Part shown: positions 43,940 through 56,900 of the stretch, piece by piece | How the letters are laid out: each line of letters begins with the position of its first letter | Position numbering within the stretch: position 1 is the stretch's first letter | From: Medicago truncatula | Lineage: Eukaryota > Streptophyta > Magnoliopsida > Fabales > Fabaceae | Reading direction: 5' to 3' | Length of the DNA: 64,000 bases | Assembly: GCF_003473485.1 (NCBI RefSeq) | Contig: NC_053045.1 | Location: 53,734,494 to 53,798,493 of the forward strand | The notes under the pieces: model-generated | The model's input: only the letters and a program-made list of their open reading frames with translations | Told to the model about the DNA's origin: nothing | Databases searched by the model: none | Translations under genes and position numbers: made by a program

Positions 43940-46900
43940 TCACATGTTGAAATTTTTGGATTTGAAAAGTAGTGACTGAAGATGTAACCTAGCATTAGCA
44001 GAGGCAGCAACAGATTCTTCATCTCGTTTTTCATCGCAAACAGCAACTGCGGCAATGTAAGCTTTTCTCGCTTCTTCTATTTTCTGGCATTCCATCTCAT
44101 CCATATCATCCTGTCCAACCAGATATGTTACATTGAAAGGGTCAACATGCAAGGATTAGTTATTTCCGCACAATTAACATAGTTCTAGTGTTGTGTTGAA
44201 ATTGTCACCATAAATAGCAACATGTGCAAATGTATTGCGTATTAATTGGAAAAATGTTAACAAACTCACAATATCAGGCACGTGATTGAAAACATAAGGC
44301 TTGGTGTCATAATCATCAGTGTATTTAGCGGTGTCGGTTTTTGCGAAGCTTTCAAGCAGCAACGTGAATGTCGAAACATCTGCTTGCACAGAGTCTAGCT
44401 CTACTTGAAGTTTCTCCACTTTCTTGTTGGATGTCATCATTTCCCAATGTATCTTTTCAAGGGCAGCTTGCTTGTCTGCAAGTTTAATCTGTGGAAAGAG
44501 ACCAGTCAATGCATAAGAAGAAAACATTCTAAACATTCTCTTGAATGAAATGGTCATTTTACCGTATGAGCCTGAAATAGGACAACACATCAAATTTTTA
44601 AACTATATCCAAAGTTTCTAAGAAAAACACTAATCTTGAGTACAATCAAAAAAATAGGACAATCAAAACTCATTGCAATGTGAAGCTTCAACATGCTCTA
44701 CGCTAACACATACCTAAATAGATTAGCACTAAGAATTACAGAATAGAACTTTCGACAACTATGAGAGATGGACCATGCTTTACTGTAAACGACTTTGCCT
44801 ATTAATGAAAACACATAATTAAATCAGTACCTTAGCATCAGAGAGTTGTTGTTGAGCATACTTTAGTGAATATTCCTTTTCAGAAACCTGGTGTTTCATT
44901 TCATCAAGTTTTGCATTAACAGAATTCATCTGGTCTTTCGAATTTTCTGCTGACTTTAAAAGTTCATCTTTCTCCCTTAACTTCAGCTGAAGTTCCTCTA
45001 CCTGTTCCTTCAATTTAGCTAACTCTTCGTTGTCCTTCTCTGATGTAAAAGCTCTTCCAGAAAACATAGAAAAGCTATCAGCATCAGAATTACTGTTGTC
45101 ATTTTTTCCCTGTTCTTTTGCTCCATGGTCGTTTATCTTCCCGGAAGGAATAGATTGAGCAACATTCCTGGTTTTTGAATCAATTGCCTATCAAAATACA
45201 CATTAATGATTCAGTATGGTGATCACAGCAAAAAATATCAGTCATAAAGCTCTGTGCACAGCAAACTTATACGTAATTATGATTACAGTTTACAACAAAA
45301 GTCATTACTTTGAAAGGACAGTTTTAGATTGCCATATGATCAGGATTAACAAAAAAATTAACAAAAATAATATAACAATAACAATCAGTACGGTTAGCTT
45401 AGTAATATTGTCTCATTTGTAAAATCGTTTTTGAACATTTTTAAGTAAGAAGCACAGGGTACTAGGGTGCTATATGGTACAGACAATATACGGTTAGCAA
45501 AAAACATCCAGTGAAGTTTCTCTTGTCACTTGGAAGCCAAATGAATACTGTTATTTAGAACAGAAACTAGGAATAAAAAATCTTACATCTCCATAGTCTA
45601 GGAATACTATGTTATTATTGAGTAGAAACTAAGAATAACAAAATCATATATCTCCAGAGTCTAGGGTAATACCAATATGCCTAGCAATCTTTCACTTGTG
45701 TTACCAAATAATATTGAAAAATCACGTTATAAACAAAAAGAACTTTCTGTAGGCTTTTACCCCTCAAAAAAAAAAAGAACTTTCTGTAAACCAACTTCCT
45801 GAGGTTTTTTTAGTCCAAATCCTTAAAGGAAAGGAAGTTTATAGTCCAACCCATACCAAGTATGTCAAGGTGATATGCAACATTGACCACCAAGGACAAG
45901 AAGACAAGTCCGAATCTAAATGAAGCACTTATAGATAGGAGGCTGCATAATTGGGTTGCTGCCGTGGCCAAATAGGGATTAGTCTCGTCGTCAATTCAAA
46001 TTGACCTAACCTATAAGGACACCTAATGGTTTCACTCTAAATAAAATAAGAAAGTATGCAAATTCAAAGAAAGTATTGTAAGCAAAAGACAAAGCATGTA
46101 AGAGGTTATAATGCACATGCAAACATTATAATGAGAAAACAGGACAGTCAACAATGCAGCAATGTCTTTCACAAGATATAATGCGCCACCCTAGTACTAA
46201 AACATTGCCATTCCAAAAGCAAGGATGAAGAAACAACACAAAATTTAAAAAATGTCATGTCACTCACAAAACACATGTCATTTACATGAATAACTATTAC
46301 TTAGCAACTTATCCACACAGCGTTTCCCAAAGATAACTGTCACCGCCTAATAATATATGATTCTAGAATAATATGTAAGCCGGATTTATGGAGCAATAGA
46401 AAGTGTTTAATATGGTATGACAGAAATATGCATAATGCAGTGATTTTACAGGATCCATGCTTAAAAAAGGAAATGAATTAGTTCTGCAATTTTTCATCTT
46501 TCACCTTTATTCTGTCTTCCATTGACGCAAATAGGAAAAGAATAGCAGAAACAAGCGTACAAATATTAGTATGAAGTATCACAAACCCTAAACATTAGTC
46601 TGCCTTATTCCAAATCAACTCAGATAGTGTCACTGTCATATGATCGTAAACTATATCTAAAGGAAATAAATCCTTAATTCCTTGAAATTTTAACATAAAT
46701 AAACCTACTATGAATTCAAATTTGACCTTTTTATACAATGATTCTCTTGCTGGTGCCTTGGTGTAGATCATGGAACCACGACGAGTAAACGAACGGCTCG
46801 CTTTACGATCCTGGAATTGAAATCATAAATTCAACAACCCAGTTAACAAAAACTGATAAATTGAAATCAAAGATTCAAACTTGCACAAGTTTTGTTACAC

Positions 46901-47148
46901 TCACTACTAGCATTCAGTAATATAAATAAAAACAGTAAAGTAAAAAAAAACCTTTTTAACCCTCAATTTGGAAGAGAGGGGGTTGGATAGTTAATTACCA
47001 TGAGGGATTCAACGAGAGGAACAATTTCGACGAGATCGTTGAAGAGGTCACGATTCAAATTGGAATTAGGTGCTGAAGAAACAGCATTGGTGGATGAATC
47101 TGGGTCACCGAATTCTGAACTGTTTTGCAAATCTGCGAAATGCTGCAT
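43940..47148 (-). CDS. MPB2C: MPB2C-type microtubule-binding coiled-coil protein, five exons
   Basis: Exons on the minus strand: 47148-46999, 46810-46727, 45187-44831, 44488-44270 and 44110-43940. All are phase 0 with GT-AG borders and give 326 residues. Landmarks match plant MPB2C: MQHFADLQ, NLNRDLFNDLVEIVPLVESL, SFTRRGSMIYTKAPARESL, a long heptad-rich coiled coil (LAKLKEQVEELQLKLREKDE, QQQLSDAKIKLADKQAALEK), DVSTFTLLLESFAKTD, DYDTKPYVFNHVPDIDDMDE and EEARKAYIAAV. Family knowledge: a microtubule-associated protein first found in tobacco as a partner of a viral movement protein, also reported to affect KNOTTED1 cell-to-cell transport and cortical microtubule organisation. The 1.5-kb second intron contains a micro-insertion. 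A MITE lies 120 bp upstream of the start codon. Confidence 0.92.
45735..45788 (+). mobile_element. Tail-only micro-retroposon with 17-bp TSD inside MPB2C intron 2
   Basis: AAAAAGAACTTTCTGTA occurs at 45735-45751 and 45772-45788 around a 20-bp insert, GGCTTTTACCCCTC plus A residues. Confidence 0.55.
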
Positions 47149-47267
47149 TTTGATTTCTCACTGTAGAAATGATCGATGAGAGACTTGGAAATGACTACAG
47201 TTTGAAAACGGCTTAGTTCGTTTCGATTTGCAGACAAAAACAACAACGGATATCATACATACAACTT

Positions 47268-47973
47268 GGCTTAAATGCAATTTTACCCCCTCTATTTTGA
47301 TTGAATCTGAATTTTACCCCCTTATTTTAAAACTTGGAATTTACCCCCTCTATTTTTATTGATTCTGGATTTTGCCTCCCCTATTTTAAAACTCAGACTT
47401 TTACCCCCCCCCCCCCCCCCCCCCCCCCCCTATTTTATGTTTTTCAGAATTTCGCCCCCTCCCCCTATTTTATCCACATAATTAATTATTTGTATTAAAT
47501 GTTTTTTAATGAAAAAATAAAAATAAAACCAAAAAAATGAATAAAAAATACTAGAAAAAAATGCATAAAACTAGTATGATCTCTAAAAATAAAATAAAAA
47601 AACTAGTATGAAAATAGCAAATATTTAGAGGTGCAAACTAGTTTTTTCATGTATTCTTAATTGAATTTTTTCTTGTAATTTCATTGTTTTAGTTTTTTTT
47701 TTTATGTTTTCTTGTTTTCCTTATATTTTTTTTCCAAATTAATATTTTCTAATCGTTTCTTTATTTTTCTAGTATTTTTTGGTTCTTTATTTTAAAATAG
47801 AGGGGTAAAATTCTGAAAAACGTAAAATAGATGGGGTAAAATTCCGAGTTTTAAAATAAAGGGGGCAAAATCCCGATTCAATCAAAATAGAGGGGATAAA
47901 ATTCCGAGTTTTAAAATAGAGGGGTAAAATTCAGATTCAATCAAAATAGGGGGGGTAAAATTGCATTTAAGCC
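47268..47973. mobile_element. 706-bp Mutator-type foldback MITE in the MPB2C promoter
   Basis: Ends GGCTTAAATGCAATTTTACC and its inverse. CATACAACTT flanks both ends (47258-47267 and 47974-47983), a 10-bp TSD (9 bp if one C is assigned to the element). Long arms repeat TTTTACCCCCTCTATTTTGA-like units several times, and the centre is AT-rich. An uninterrupted run of 27 C lies at 47404-47430. Confidence 0.85.
47404..47430. repeat. C27 homopolymer
   Basis: Twenty-seven consecutive C between TTTTA and TATTTTATG, within the left arm of the MITE, where neighbouring units have 5-8 C. Probably slippage expansion; the exact length may be unreliable in any assembly. Confidence 0.8.
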
Positions 47974-48095
47974 CATACAACTTTAACTTAGTCATGAACT
48001 CACTCTCAAATGACTAACTTATCCCTTCAATTTCCTCTTATATATATTTAATTAAAAAAAAAAAAAAAATTATTAGTTTGGGTTTCATGATTCAT

Positions 48096-48138
48096 TTATC
48101 ATGTCTTAGTTGCAAAAATCAATTATCATGTCTTAGTT
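48096..48138. mobile_element. Possible tail-only micro-insertion
   Basis: TTATCATGTCTTAGTT occurs at 48096-48111 and 48123-48138 (16 bp, perfect) around an 11-bp insert, GCAAAAATCAA. Confidence 0.4.
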
Positions 48139-48140
48139 TT

Positions 48141-48200
48141 AGTAGTTAACTACCGTTGAAGTTTTTTTAAGTTGTATATATGAAACGGTAGTTAACTACT
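48141..48200. repeat. Perfect 17-bp inverted repeat
   Basis: AGTAGTTAACTACCGTT (48141-48157) and AACGGTAGTTAACTACT (48184-48200) form perfect arms with a 26-nt spacer. Each arm also contains the self-palindrome GTAGTTAACTAC. Could be a hairpin RNA, a short foldback element or a paired transcription-factor site. Confidence 0.55.
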
Positions 48201-48524
48201 GTTGTGGAAAAAAATGAATTTTTCATGCGTTTTTAAGAAAGTTCATATGTGTAAAAAGCAATTTTCTTGTGGTGTTGTAGAAACTCAATGTGGCCCAGCA
48301 TCTTATACTATGTCACGGCCCGATTCTATGCATATTTGGGATGTTCTGCTAACATGACCTCATACTTTAGGGGGTATGAACACTTTTTTGTCCATTTTTA
48401 ATCAAAAACTTAAAGATTTATTTTTGCGTTAATTAGATCTAGAGATGAGAATATTTTTAATTTTATAGTCTCTCAAAAGTATATTTTAATTTTTTATTAA
48501 GATTGATAACATTGGTTTTCCGTT

Positions 48525-48569
48525 ATGATATAAGGACTTATCCAGCCAAAAAAATGATATAAGGACTTA
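48525..48569 (+). mobile_element. Tail-only micro-retroposon with 16-bp TSD
   Basis: ATGATATAAGGACTTA occurs at 48525-48540 and 48554-48569 around TCCAGCCAAAAAA. Confidence 0.55.
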
Positions 48570-50838
48570 GAATAATGTTGCAAGCAGAATGAAATTTATC
48601 TAAAAGACTAAAACATGATAATTGTTAAATGAAAAGTTAAAAGTCATTTTTGTCAAATAATTTTTTTGAAATTGATTAGAAAGATTGTAACTGTTGAATC
48701 AAAATCAAGTTTAATAGTATCCACTTCTTTAAAGATGTCTAATTGTTTTTCAAATAAATGAATAACTTATCGAATAATATTAACTAAATGTTATATGTTT
48801 TTTTCAATTTGAAATCAATTAATCTCTTATTTAAATCTTATTTGCAGTATATTCTCACAAATATAGGCTAAATAATTTTTTCTGGCAGAAAATATAGTCT
48901 AGATATAACATCCTCGAAAATTATAAAGTCGAACTCACTAAACCTACACTTTAAGAACATAACATCCTTGTAATAGAATAATAAATAGTTGTTTTTTTTT
49001 TAAAAAAAATAATTATTTTCTATCATTGACAACTAAAATAATTAAATTTTATATACCAAAAACTTCGACGAAATAAAATTTAATTTTTAAGAATTTTTAT
49101 TACTCATAACACGTGAAGCTTAATAGTTTACTACCAAGAAAACATAAATGCCAGATATGTTTGTAACCTGCTGCAAATTCCAAACCATTTTACCTTTACC
49201 GTAGAGTATGGCAATTTACACCAGTAATAGTATTATTTTCTATTAGAATATATATCTGTGACATGCAGAAAATTTTGACTTTCCTTGTTTCACTCTCATT
49301 GTGTGATAGGATGCATGTGAATAGTGGGCAATTCAATTCTTTTGGCATTACCATATTAATAATTCAATAGCTTATAGATATGTTGGTTTGTAATTGGTAA
49401 AATTGTGCTCGAGAGATTGGAGCCAGTCCTGCAATATTGAGAGGATAATTCTTCTCCAAAACAAGACAAGATAGAGTTTAGAGATATATTTTGTACTATG
49501 AAAAAGGCCAAATCCTAGCCCCACTTCCATTGAATTTAATATTGAAAACTGAGAAGTTGTTTGCTATACAATTGTCTGAATTTTTTATGCCAATTATCAA
49601 TATCTAACGATTCTAAAATAAACACAGTTGAGACGAATTTGTTCTATTGAATCACTATCTATACCTAGCTAATTAAGTCAACTATTTTTTGTCAACTTTG
49701 TTTAACTAAACACTTTTCATATATGATGATATACCAACTTATAATTTTCTACGTCACTTGTTCTATTGAAAATGTAACAATACTATAAATACATGTCTTG
49801 ATGGCACGATTGATGGCAAGTGTTGAAAAACTCTTGGTTCTTCAATTCAATGATAATTAATGACATTTGACTTTGGTGCCATATTTCTTCCAAATTTGGA
49901 TTTCTAGTTGAGCAACCTAATATAGAGAAGTAGAAACCTCGTCCAAATAGGATTTGGATTCCGTACAAGTCCTCTGCATTCCCTCAGCAATTATTATCCC
50001 ATTGGTAGGAGGCACATACATGTCAAACACAAAATCCGAAAGAAGAGGATCAAGGAGATACATGTGATGTACATTATAAATAGTACTATGTTTGGATTGG
50101 TTTTTCTGCAACGGGATGCACGTCCCAATGCCACGTTTTGTGCGAAGCTACAAAATGGAGCTTCAGCACAGACGTGTGTTTGGTGTGGTTCTACCATGGA
50201 AAAAACAGGCAATAACACATACACATTGGCACTTCATCACCGATAATAATTTCAGAAAATAAGTTGATTTAAGTATAAACGTGTCACACCGACACTTCTT
50301 TTATTTAAAAAATTTGTACCGCAAAGAACGTGGTTTGTGGATTATAGGTTAAAAATTTGAGTATCCCTAACCTTTTGACTAAATGATTAATTTAAGGCTA
50401 AAAGGGTCAAAGTTGTAATCATGGGTTTCATATCAGTATAGGCTAAGAAAGATATGATCTTATCAATCCAATTATTAAAATGTTGTTAAGCAAGAGATAA
50501 TACTCCCTTTTTATTAAATTGGGTGTCTTATATAGGGAATCCATTATTACAGATTGAAGGCTAAAGAAAAAAAAGATGTTAGTTAATAACGCTCCTTTTT
50601 CTCCTTCACAAACCCTGGTTTGTGCTACCTTTGATCTAATAAAGAAGGGTGATTAGTAATCAATTTTGACTCAAAATCATCCTAAAAAATGTTTTTCTTT
50701 CTTTTATAGTTGAATAAGTGATTTTCAAATATTAAGATTCTGTTTGCTTTTGTTATATCGTCGTCTTTGTACAACTCGGTTTGTTTTGATTTTCGGTCTT
50801 TGTGCGATGTATTTTTTATTTTTCGTTTAGTATAGTGT
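48570..50838. other. Intergenic stretch, no gene recognised
   Basis: AT-rich to about 49100, then a more complex stretch (about 49130-50260) with no convincing coding signal. A possible left half of a Stowaway-type end (TACTCCCTTTTTATTAAATT) lies near 50502, with no matching right end. Confidence 0.35.
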
Positions 50839-50847
50839 TTATTAGAT

Positions 50848-51342
50848 GGGTTAAATATGTTTTTGATCCCTATAAAATATCAACTTTTCATTTTAGTCCT
50901 TTAAAAATTTCCTTCAACTTTTAGTCCCCCAAAAAATTTAATCTTCACTGTTGGTTCCTCTTTTAAAGTAAACTCATATGTAGAATTCATATTTTTTAAT
51001 AAAATTTTACAGAAAAAATCATATAATATTATATGAATCTCTCCCAAAAAAAATAAAACTTATTAACAAAACATGAATTTAATATGAATTTTTATATTTT
51101 TTACGGTTAAAAATTCATATTTAATTTATGTTTTGTTAAAGAATTCTATTTTTTTTTTAAAAGATTTTTACAATATTCTACACATTTCTGCACAATTTCA
51201 TTAAAAAAAAAACTAAAATAACTCAAAAACAGAGACCAAAAAAGTGATATGAAATTTTATAAGACGAAAAGTTGAAGGTAAATTTTAGAGGGACTAAAAT
51301 GAAAAGTTGGTATATTTATAGGGACCAAAAACATATTTAACC
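50848..51342. mobile_element. 495-bp Mutator-type foldback MITE
   Basis: Ends GGGTTAAATATGTTTTTG and, inverted, GGTTAAATATGTTTTTGG. Inner arms share TTTTCATTTTAGTCC and the inverse of GGACTAAAATGAAAA. TTATTAGAT (50839-50847) and ATATTAGAT (51343-51351) form a 9-bp TSD with one mismatch. Confidence 0.7.
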
Positions 51343-51351
51343 ATATTAGAT

Positions 51352-53329
51352 TTGGGTTGAAATATTAGTTTTGAGCAAATTCAGATTCAATCAATGACTT
51401 TGGTATCGTCAACATTGCAGATATTCGGAGACATCAGTATTTCGAATACATGAATATAGTCATATTTGCAGGCACATATGTACTCTGTCCTGTTATGCTA
51501 GTAACATGAATGTTGTACGATTGTTTGCGGATTTATCTTTTTTATTTTTAGCAATTTTGAATTTGATGTATCGATGTACGTTGTCAATTTGAATGAATGA
51601 ATGAATGGAAAATGTTAACAAACCTCTATAACACTTTTTAAAGACCGTAAATGTTTTTAGAAGTGTGAAATTTATTAGAAATTGGAGTAATTGACTTCTT
51701 CATGTAATAGTTTCATGATTTGAAATCCTTAAAGAGTGTTTATGAGATATTCATTAAAAAGTTAATGAAAAAAAATCTTTACTATTTTTAGAAGTATGCA
51801 TCCGATTGCACAAATTCTCAAGACACGCATTCAAACATGCAAAAGTTAATGTTCATTAATTCACTTTAATTTATCCTTCTCCATTTTATTTTATTTTGAA
51901 AAAAAACTTTCAAGCTAATCTTGGGGTGAGGAAAGTAGCAATCAAAGCAAAATGTGAATGTAAAGCTCTTAATTGGTGCCAAGAAAATGGATTAGAGATT
52001 CCTCAGAAGAAGAAAAAAATGAATGAGAGGCTTTCATGTGACTTCTACATATAGTAAAGGTGATCACGTTGAATATATATACACTGAGAGGCATACTATT
52101 AAAACAAAATATTTGTCTAATTTTTTCATATATAGGCTTAATTAAGGCTAAGGCCTCACTGGATTGACCCTAAATTAATTCATGCAAAAGATTAAAAAAA
52201 AAATGTTCATATCATATGTTATTGTGATGATGAGCACTAAAATATATTGAAGATAAATCCAAATATATACTGCCAAGATGAATATACAAGAGGCAAATAT
52301 CATGGTATATCTGTTGGCAGGATATGAAGCATTTCCAAACATCAACATAATGATCAGATTCAACAAACTCTTGTAAATCATGAAACTCTGATTCAATTCC
52401 AATAATGTATAGTAGTTGAAGTTTGATTATTAGTGGCAGAATAGAAAGGGAAGTAAAGTAATAATGGTTGCAGTTGCACAAATTCAGACGTAAAGGTTGA
52501 ATAAGGGGAAGCTATGACATGTACTCCATGGCAAAAAATGAAGGACCACGAAAAGCATGTGGCTTGTTCTTTGTCCATAACATGGGTGTTGTCACAATCC
52601 ATGATACTCTGTCACATTAAAAACCACAACATAGTCCAAGTATGTACATTAGTCCATCTTTCCCGGACCTATTTTGGCAATAAAATTGGCTACTTCTTAA
52701 ACAAGTGCTATCATTTCCTTATTTTGATGTATTTGAATTTTTCCATTCCTTTGTACCATTTCCTTATTACTTACGTTGTTTTTTTACCCTTCTAGTTATA
52801 TAGGAGTACTCCATACTAATACATCAACTTCAACCAATAGTATGGGCAACACAACAGCTTTGACATTGAATGTTCAAACACAGGAAAATTGGTCGGTTAT
52901 TAATTGTAATCATATTTTTATGTACCATTATTACAATAGCTTCCGGACAACAATGATTAACTTCAAATTATTGGTTTGTTGTGAATCGTGGTACAACATT
53001 CACTCCGTATTCGTATATGGTTTGTCCATTTAGTTTTGTCAATATTGTACGTGGATAATTAAATTTATATTTTGCATATAATTGGTATACCGTTTGAAAG
53101 TGAAGACCAAAAATCCTATAACCCTAATGTAAAACGCAGATATGATATTAGTGCAGAGATTCTTGTTTCCACAAAAAAGGCTTGAACCTTCTTTTAGTAA
53201 TCCTCTCAAATTTTTCAAATAGTTGTGTGTCAAATAAGAGTAAGACTCTTACCGTACTTCTTGTTCTAAGGAAATGTCGTAAAACAATAAAAAAAAAAAT
53301 GTAAGGAGATTACAGAGCAATATTATCGG
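51352..53329. other. Intergenic stretch, no gene recognised
   Basis: AT-rich sequence. Several open frames of 60-90 codons overlap on both strands without recognisable motifs, splice structure or conserved-protein character. No complete transposon with ends was identified. Confidence 0.35.
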
Positions 53330-53990
53330 TGTTTTCAATCCATTTGAAAGTTTGATAGTATATTAATCTTGCGAAACTACACTGCAGAATGAATAGGTGA
53401 TCCTCCACCTCTTAAACACATGGGCACCAAACACAAACGAAAGTTGGCCCTTCACTCAAAACTTCCCTTCTAACTATACTTCTACGAGTGGACAACCGAT
53501 GAAGAAGTGTTTTTACAAAGAAAACCTTATTATCTTTCCAAGACTAACGAACTTATTCCTCCAACTACCCGATGTTTTCTCCAAAACTTCAACAACTAAT
53601 TTCCACATTCGGAGCCTCCTCAGATTGGCTCCCACTGACAAATCGAGGTAAATAAAGGGGATTTTATCCATTTTTCACTTAAGAAATCAGGTTGATGTAT
53701 CGATGAAATTTGATGAGTTAACATTAACATTGGAGAGCTTACTCTTGAAAAAATTAACCTTTAAACCAAAAATTAATTCAAACCATCGTAAGATTGTTTT
53801 CATACCCGACAAGCTCTCGGCACACACCTATCTAATAACTAATAAGTAGTGTGTCGTTCGCATATAAATTATCAACAGTAGGAAAGGTAGAAACAAAAGT
53901 TATGTATTCTAAGATTGGTGGAATAACCCACTATCTTGTCCTAAAAGTATATGAAACCATTTGCTTATAATATGTTTTATACATTGGAGC
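53330..53990 (-). pseudogene. Decayed LINE fragment (reverse transcriptase to zf-RVT)
   Basis: Read on the minus strand in broken frames: ANDTLL (from the catalytic FADD box) near 53850, KVNFFKSKLSNVNVN, FIYLDLSVGANLRRLRMW (standing for the usual YLGLPIGGDPRRLSFW), then a zf-RVT-like FFVKTLLHRLSTRRSIVRRE and VEDHLFILQCSF. Many stops and a deletion between the RT tail and zf-RVT are evident. It is an old copy, more diverged than the element at 7.8-14.4 kb. Confidence 0.65.
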
Positions 53991-56900
53991 AAAGACTCAA
54001 AAATTCCACGGAAAACATCCTTACAGCCAAACTACTAGCTTCTAACTACCAGAAGAAGAAAAAATTATCAACAAGAATTTTCTTGCTGAAAAACTATTTA
54101 TAAGGAAAAAACTTAAACAATACGTGTTGGATTACATTTTTAAATAAAGTTATTTGACCAATATTTTTTACAACAGCTCCATTTTGAATTATTTCCTCCT
54201 ACTTAAAATGAGTGCCGTTTAAGGTTATTACATTTAAATTAATGAATACAATAACATAGTCAAAAGACATATAAGTAAAAAAATGACATTCATTTTAATT
54301 ATTATTTTTTAAAACGATACTCATTATAAATCGTTAGAGTATTATGTTAGTAAAAACGAAGTGAGTATTATGTTACATACGATCATCACATACGTTGAGA
54401 TATTTGTGACACAACAAAAATAAAAGTCACGAAAAATCATTGACATAAAAATACTAAGAAATGTTTTTTTTTTTTTTTGTAAGATACTAAGAAATGCTTT
54501 AACACGCTAAAAAAATTTAAATACCTGAATAAAAATATTTAATTAAAATCATCAAAAGCTTTGAATTTAAGAAGACCTTTTAACTTATTATTAGTATCTG
54601 AAAATTATTTATGCATTTTTGTGTTTGTTCTACGGTGATAAATAATAATTTTAAATTAATTTATTTCATAAAATTGATTTTGATTTATGTGTTGGGTTAA
54701 ATGTAGAGCGATTTTTTTCTTTTTTTGTGGTGTCTGTAGTTCGAATCTTATACCTTACAAGGTTGAAGTTTCAACCCATCCATAATAGTCTAAAACATAG
54801 TCATCTCTATAGATCATACGAGATCAAAACTTTGTAAGATTACCTAGAGTTTCAATGAAATGCATGAAATTATGTTTTTTTTACACTGCATCTTGATGAA
54901 TTGAGTAAATTATTCTTATCCATGAAAAATTCTACATTTTTCATTTTTATTATTACATTCGTTTATTATTTTCATGACAGAAATATCAAATTTTTCTTTA
55001 TCATCTTCATTCAACATGTGATCTCCATCTAATTTGTCCCATACTCAAATCCTATTTGACATTATGGGTAAATTAACTTTAATTTTATCAAGGGGTAATG
55101 TAAGTCTCAACGATAGAGTTTTTTCTTACAATCAGTTACCATTTTTATCTCAAATACATTAAAATTCATCATTTTTTTTTTCATTCAAAATGTGATATTC
55201 ATCTCATTCGTTCAAGAGAGACAAGTTACCCCCAATTCATCAGGGGTAATGTACACCTCACCCTAAAAACCTCAAACACGATAATTTAGTAATAAGTGTC
55301 ATGCTAACAAATAATAAGTGCTATTAAAATATTAATTAAAGAAATTAAAAGTAGTAGTTTTACATCAAAAATTGCGTCAAAGATGAGAAAGCGTGTTTTG
55401 ACAATCAACATATTTTTATATCTTTTGCATTTGACATTTTTGACTTCCTAATATTTGAGGTTGTTGGCCTCTTAGATCCATGAATATTGTATTTATGACG
55501 ATTGATTTTGTCATCCAAAAAAGTCTAACGACACAGTTTGTTACCCGCTTACTTTTTATTCATGTGTAATTAATCCTTAATATATAAAAATACTCATTAA
55601 TTTAAAAAAAAAATGAATTCAGCATAATTTAACACTTTTTAACACAATATTACTATCTTTGTTTTTTTTAACATACATCTTAAAGAGTTGCGTTATTTAA
55701 ACATTTATTTATTTGACAACCTAATGGACAACTTTGTAAAAATATGTATAAGTACAAAAACTGAAGCAATAGAGAGTAAAAATATAATATGAATATGAGA
55801 GAGAAAGTTGTCACAAAATTTGTATAAAAATGGTTGTATAAATATCAATTTTTTTAACAATGGTTTGTTATAATATACACTTTTAACAAAAAATTTAATA
55901 GGAATAGTGGGGCAATCCTCACCATAACTCACGCAGTCAAGCTATAAAACCAAATATACGATGAAAACCCCCAAATTGTAAATATTATTTGAGGATCTTT
56001 AATCCTTTTAAAGGGTCATATATACTATACTATCCCCCCCCTTCACAAGCTTAATTACTCCTTTAGTCTACATTTAGAATTTATATGACGCTGTTAATGT
56101 AGAAAATACATCTTATGTATACTTTAGAACCAGATCTTATCTAGGAAAATTAATCTTAGATGTGACATCACCTTCAACCCATCTTTAATAATCTCGTTAG
56201 CAAGTAGAACCTAGTGAGAACTGCATTAAAAATGCTCTCCCACCCCATGTCGATGCAGTGCTTATCGCTTGTCCTATTACAAACGAGGCATCCACATCAT
56301 CACCAGATCACTCGCTCCACGCCTCAAGCAATTTTCACCTTATAGTTTTAATCTGTCAAACTGGAAATTTAATACCACAGCTTGGTTGTGTGTTTGTGCG
56401 TGAATTTAAGCTTTTATCCAGACCGACATAACATACATGCACCCATTCCATGCATATTAAGAGCAATTGAGTTGACACTTCTCCACTATGAATGCACTAA
56501 CACATCTTCCCCACCATCCTAATTATTTGGTTACCCTTGTTCCATGAAATTGGCACTGTGAGTGAGACTTGATTTAATCACACAATGGTATCAGTAGGGT
56601 AAGGACCAGAATAAGCCACCACAAGACAACCGACTCATCACATCACATTCTTGTCTTGTCACACTAACCCACGTGTCTACCCTCTCTTCCGCACGCGCAC
56701 TCATCATCGCGCATGCTATCATGACTCATTACTAACTAACCCATCGATGTTGAAATAAATACATCTAAATTCATAATCCACAATTTAACATTAATTAACA
56801 AGATAATCCCTAAAAAAAACATATGCAATATAATTTATTTTACTTTCAAAGTGAAAAAATTAAATAACGTCTTCGCCATCCTTTTTCCTCGTACAAAATA

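Noticed and set aside
50500..50640. Possible Stowaway MITE starting TACTCCCTTTTTATTAAATT
   Set aside because: No matching right end with GGGAG-TA was found within a reasonable distance.
54185..54345. Possible Stowaway-like MITE (TTTCCTCCTACTTAAAATGAG)
   Set aside because: The ends are too degraded to define boundaries or a TA duplication.
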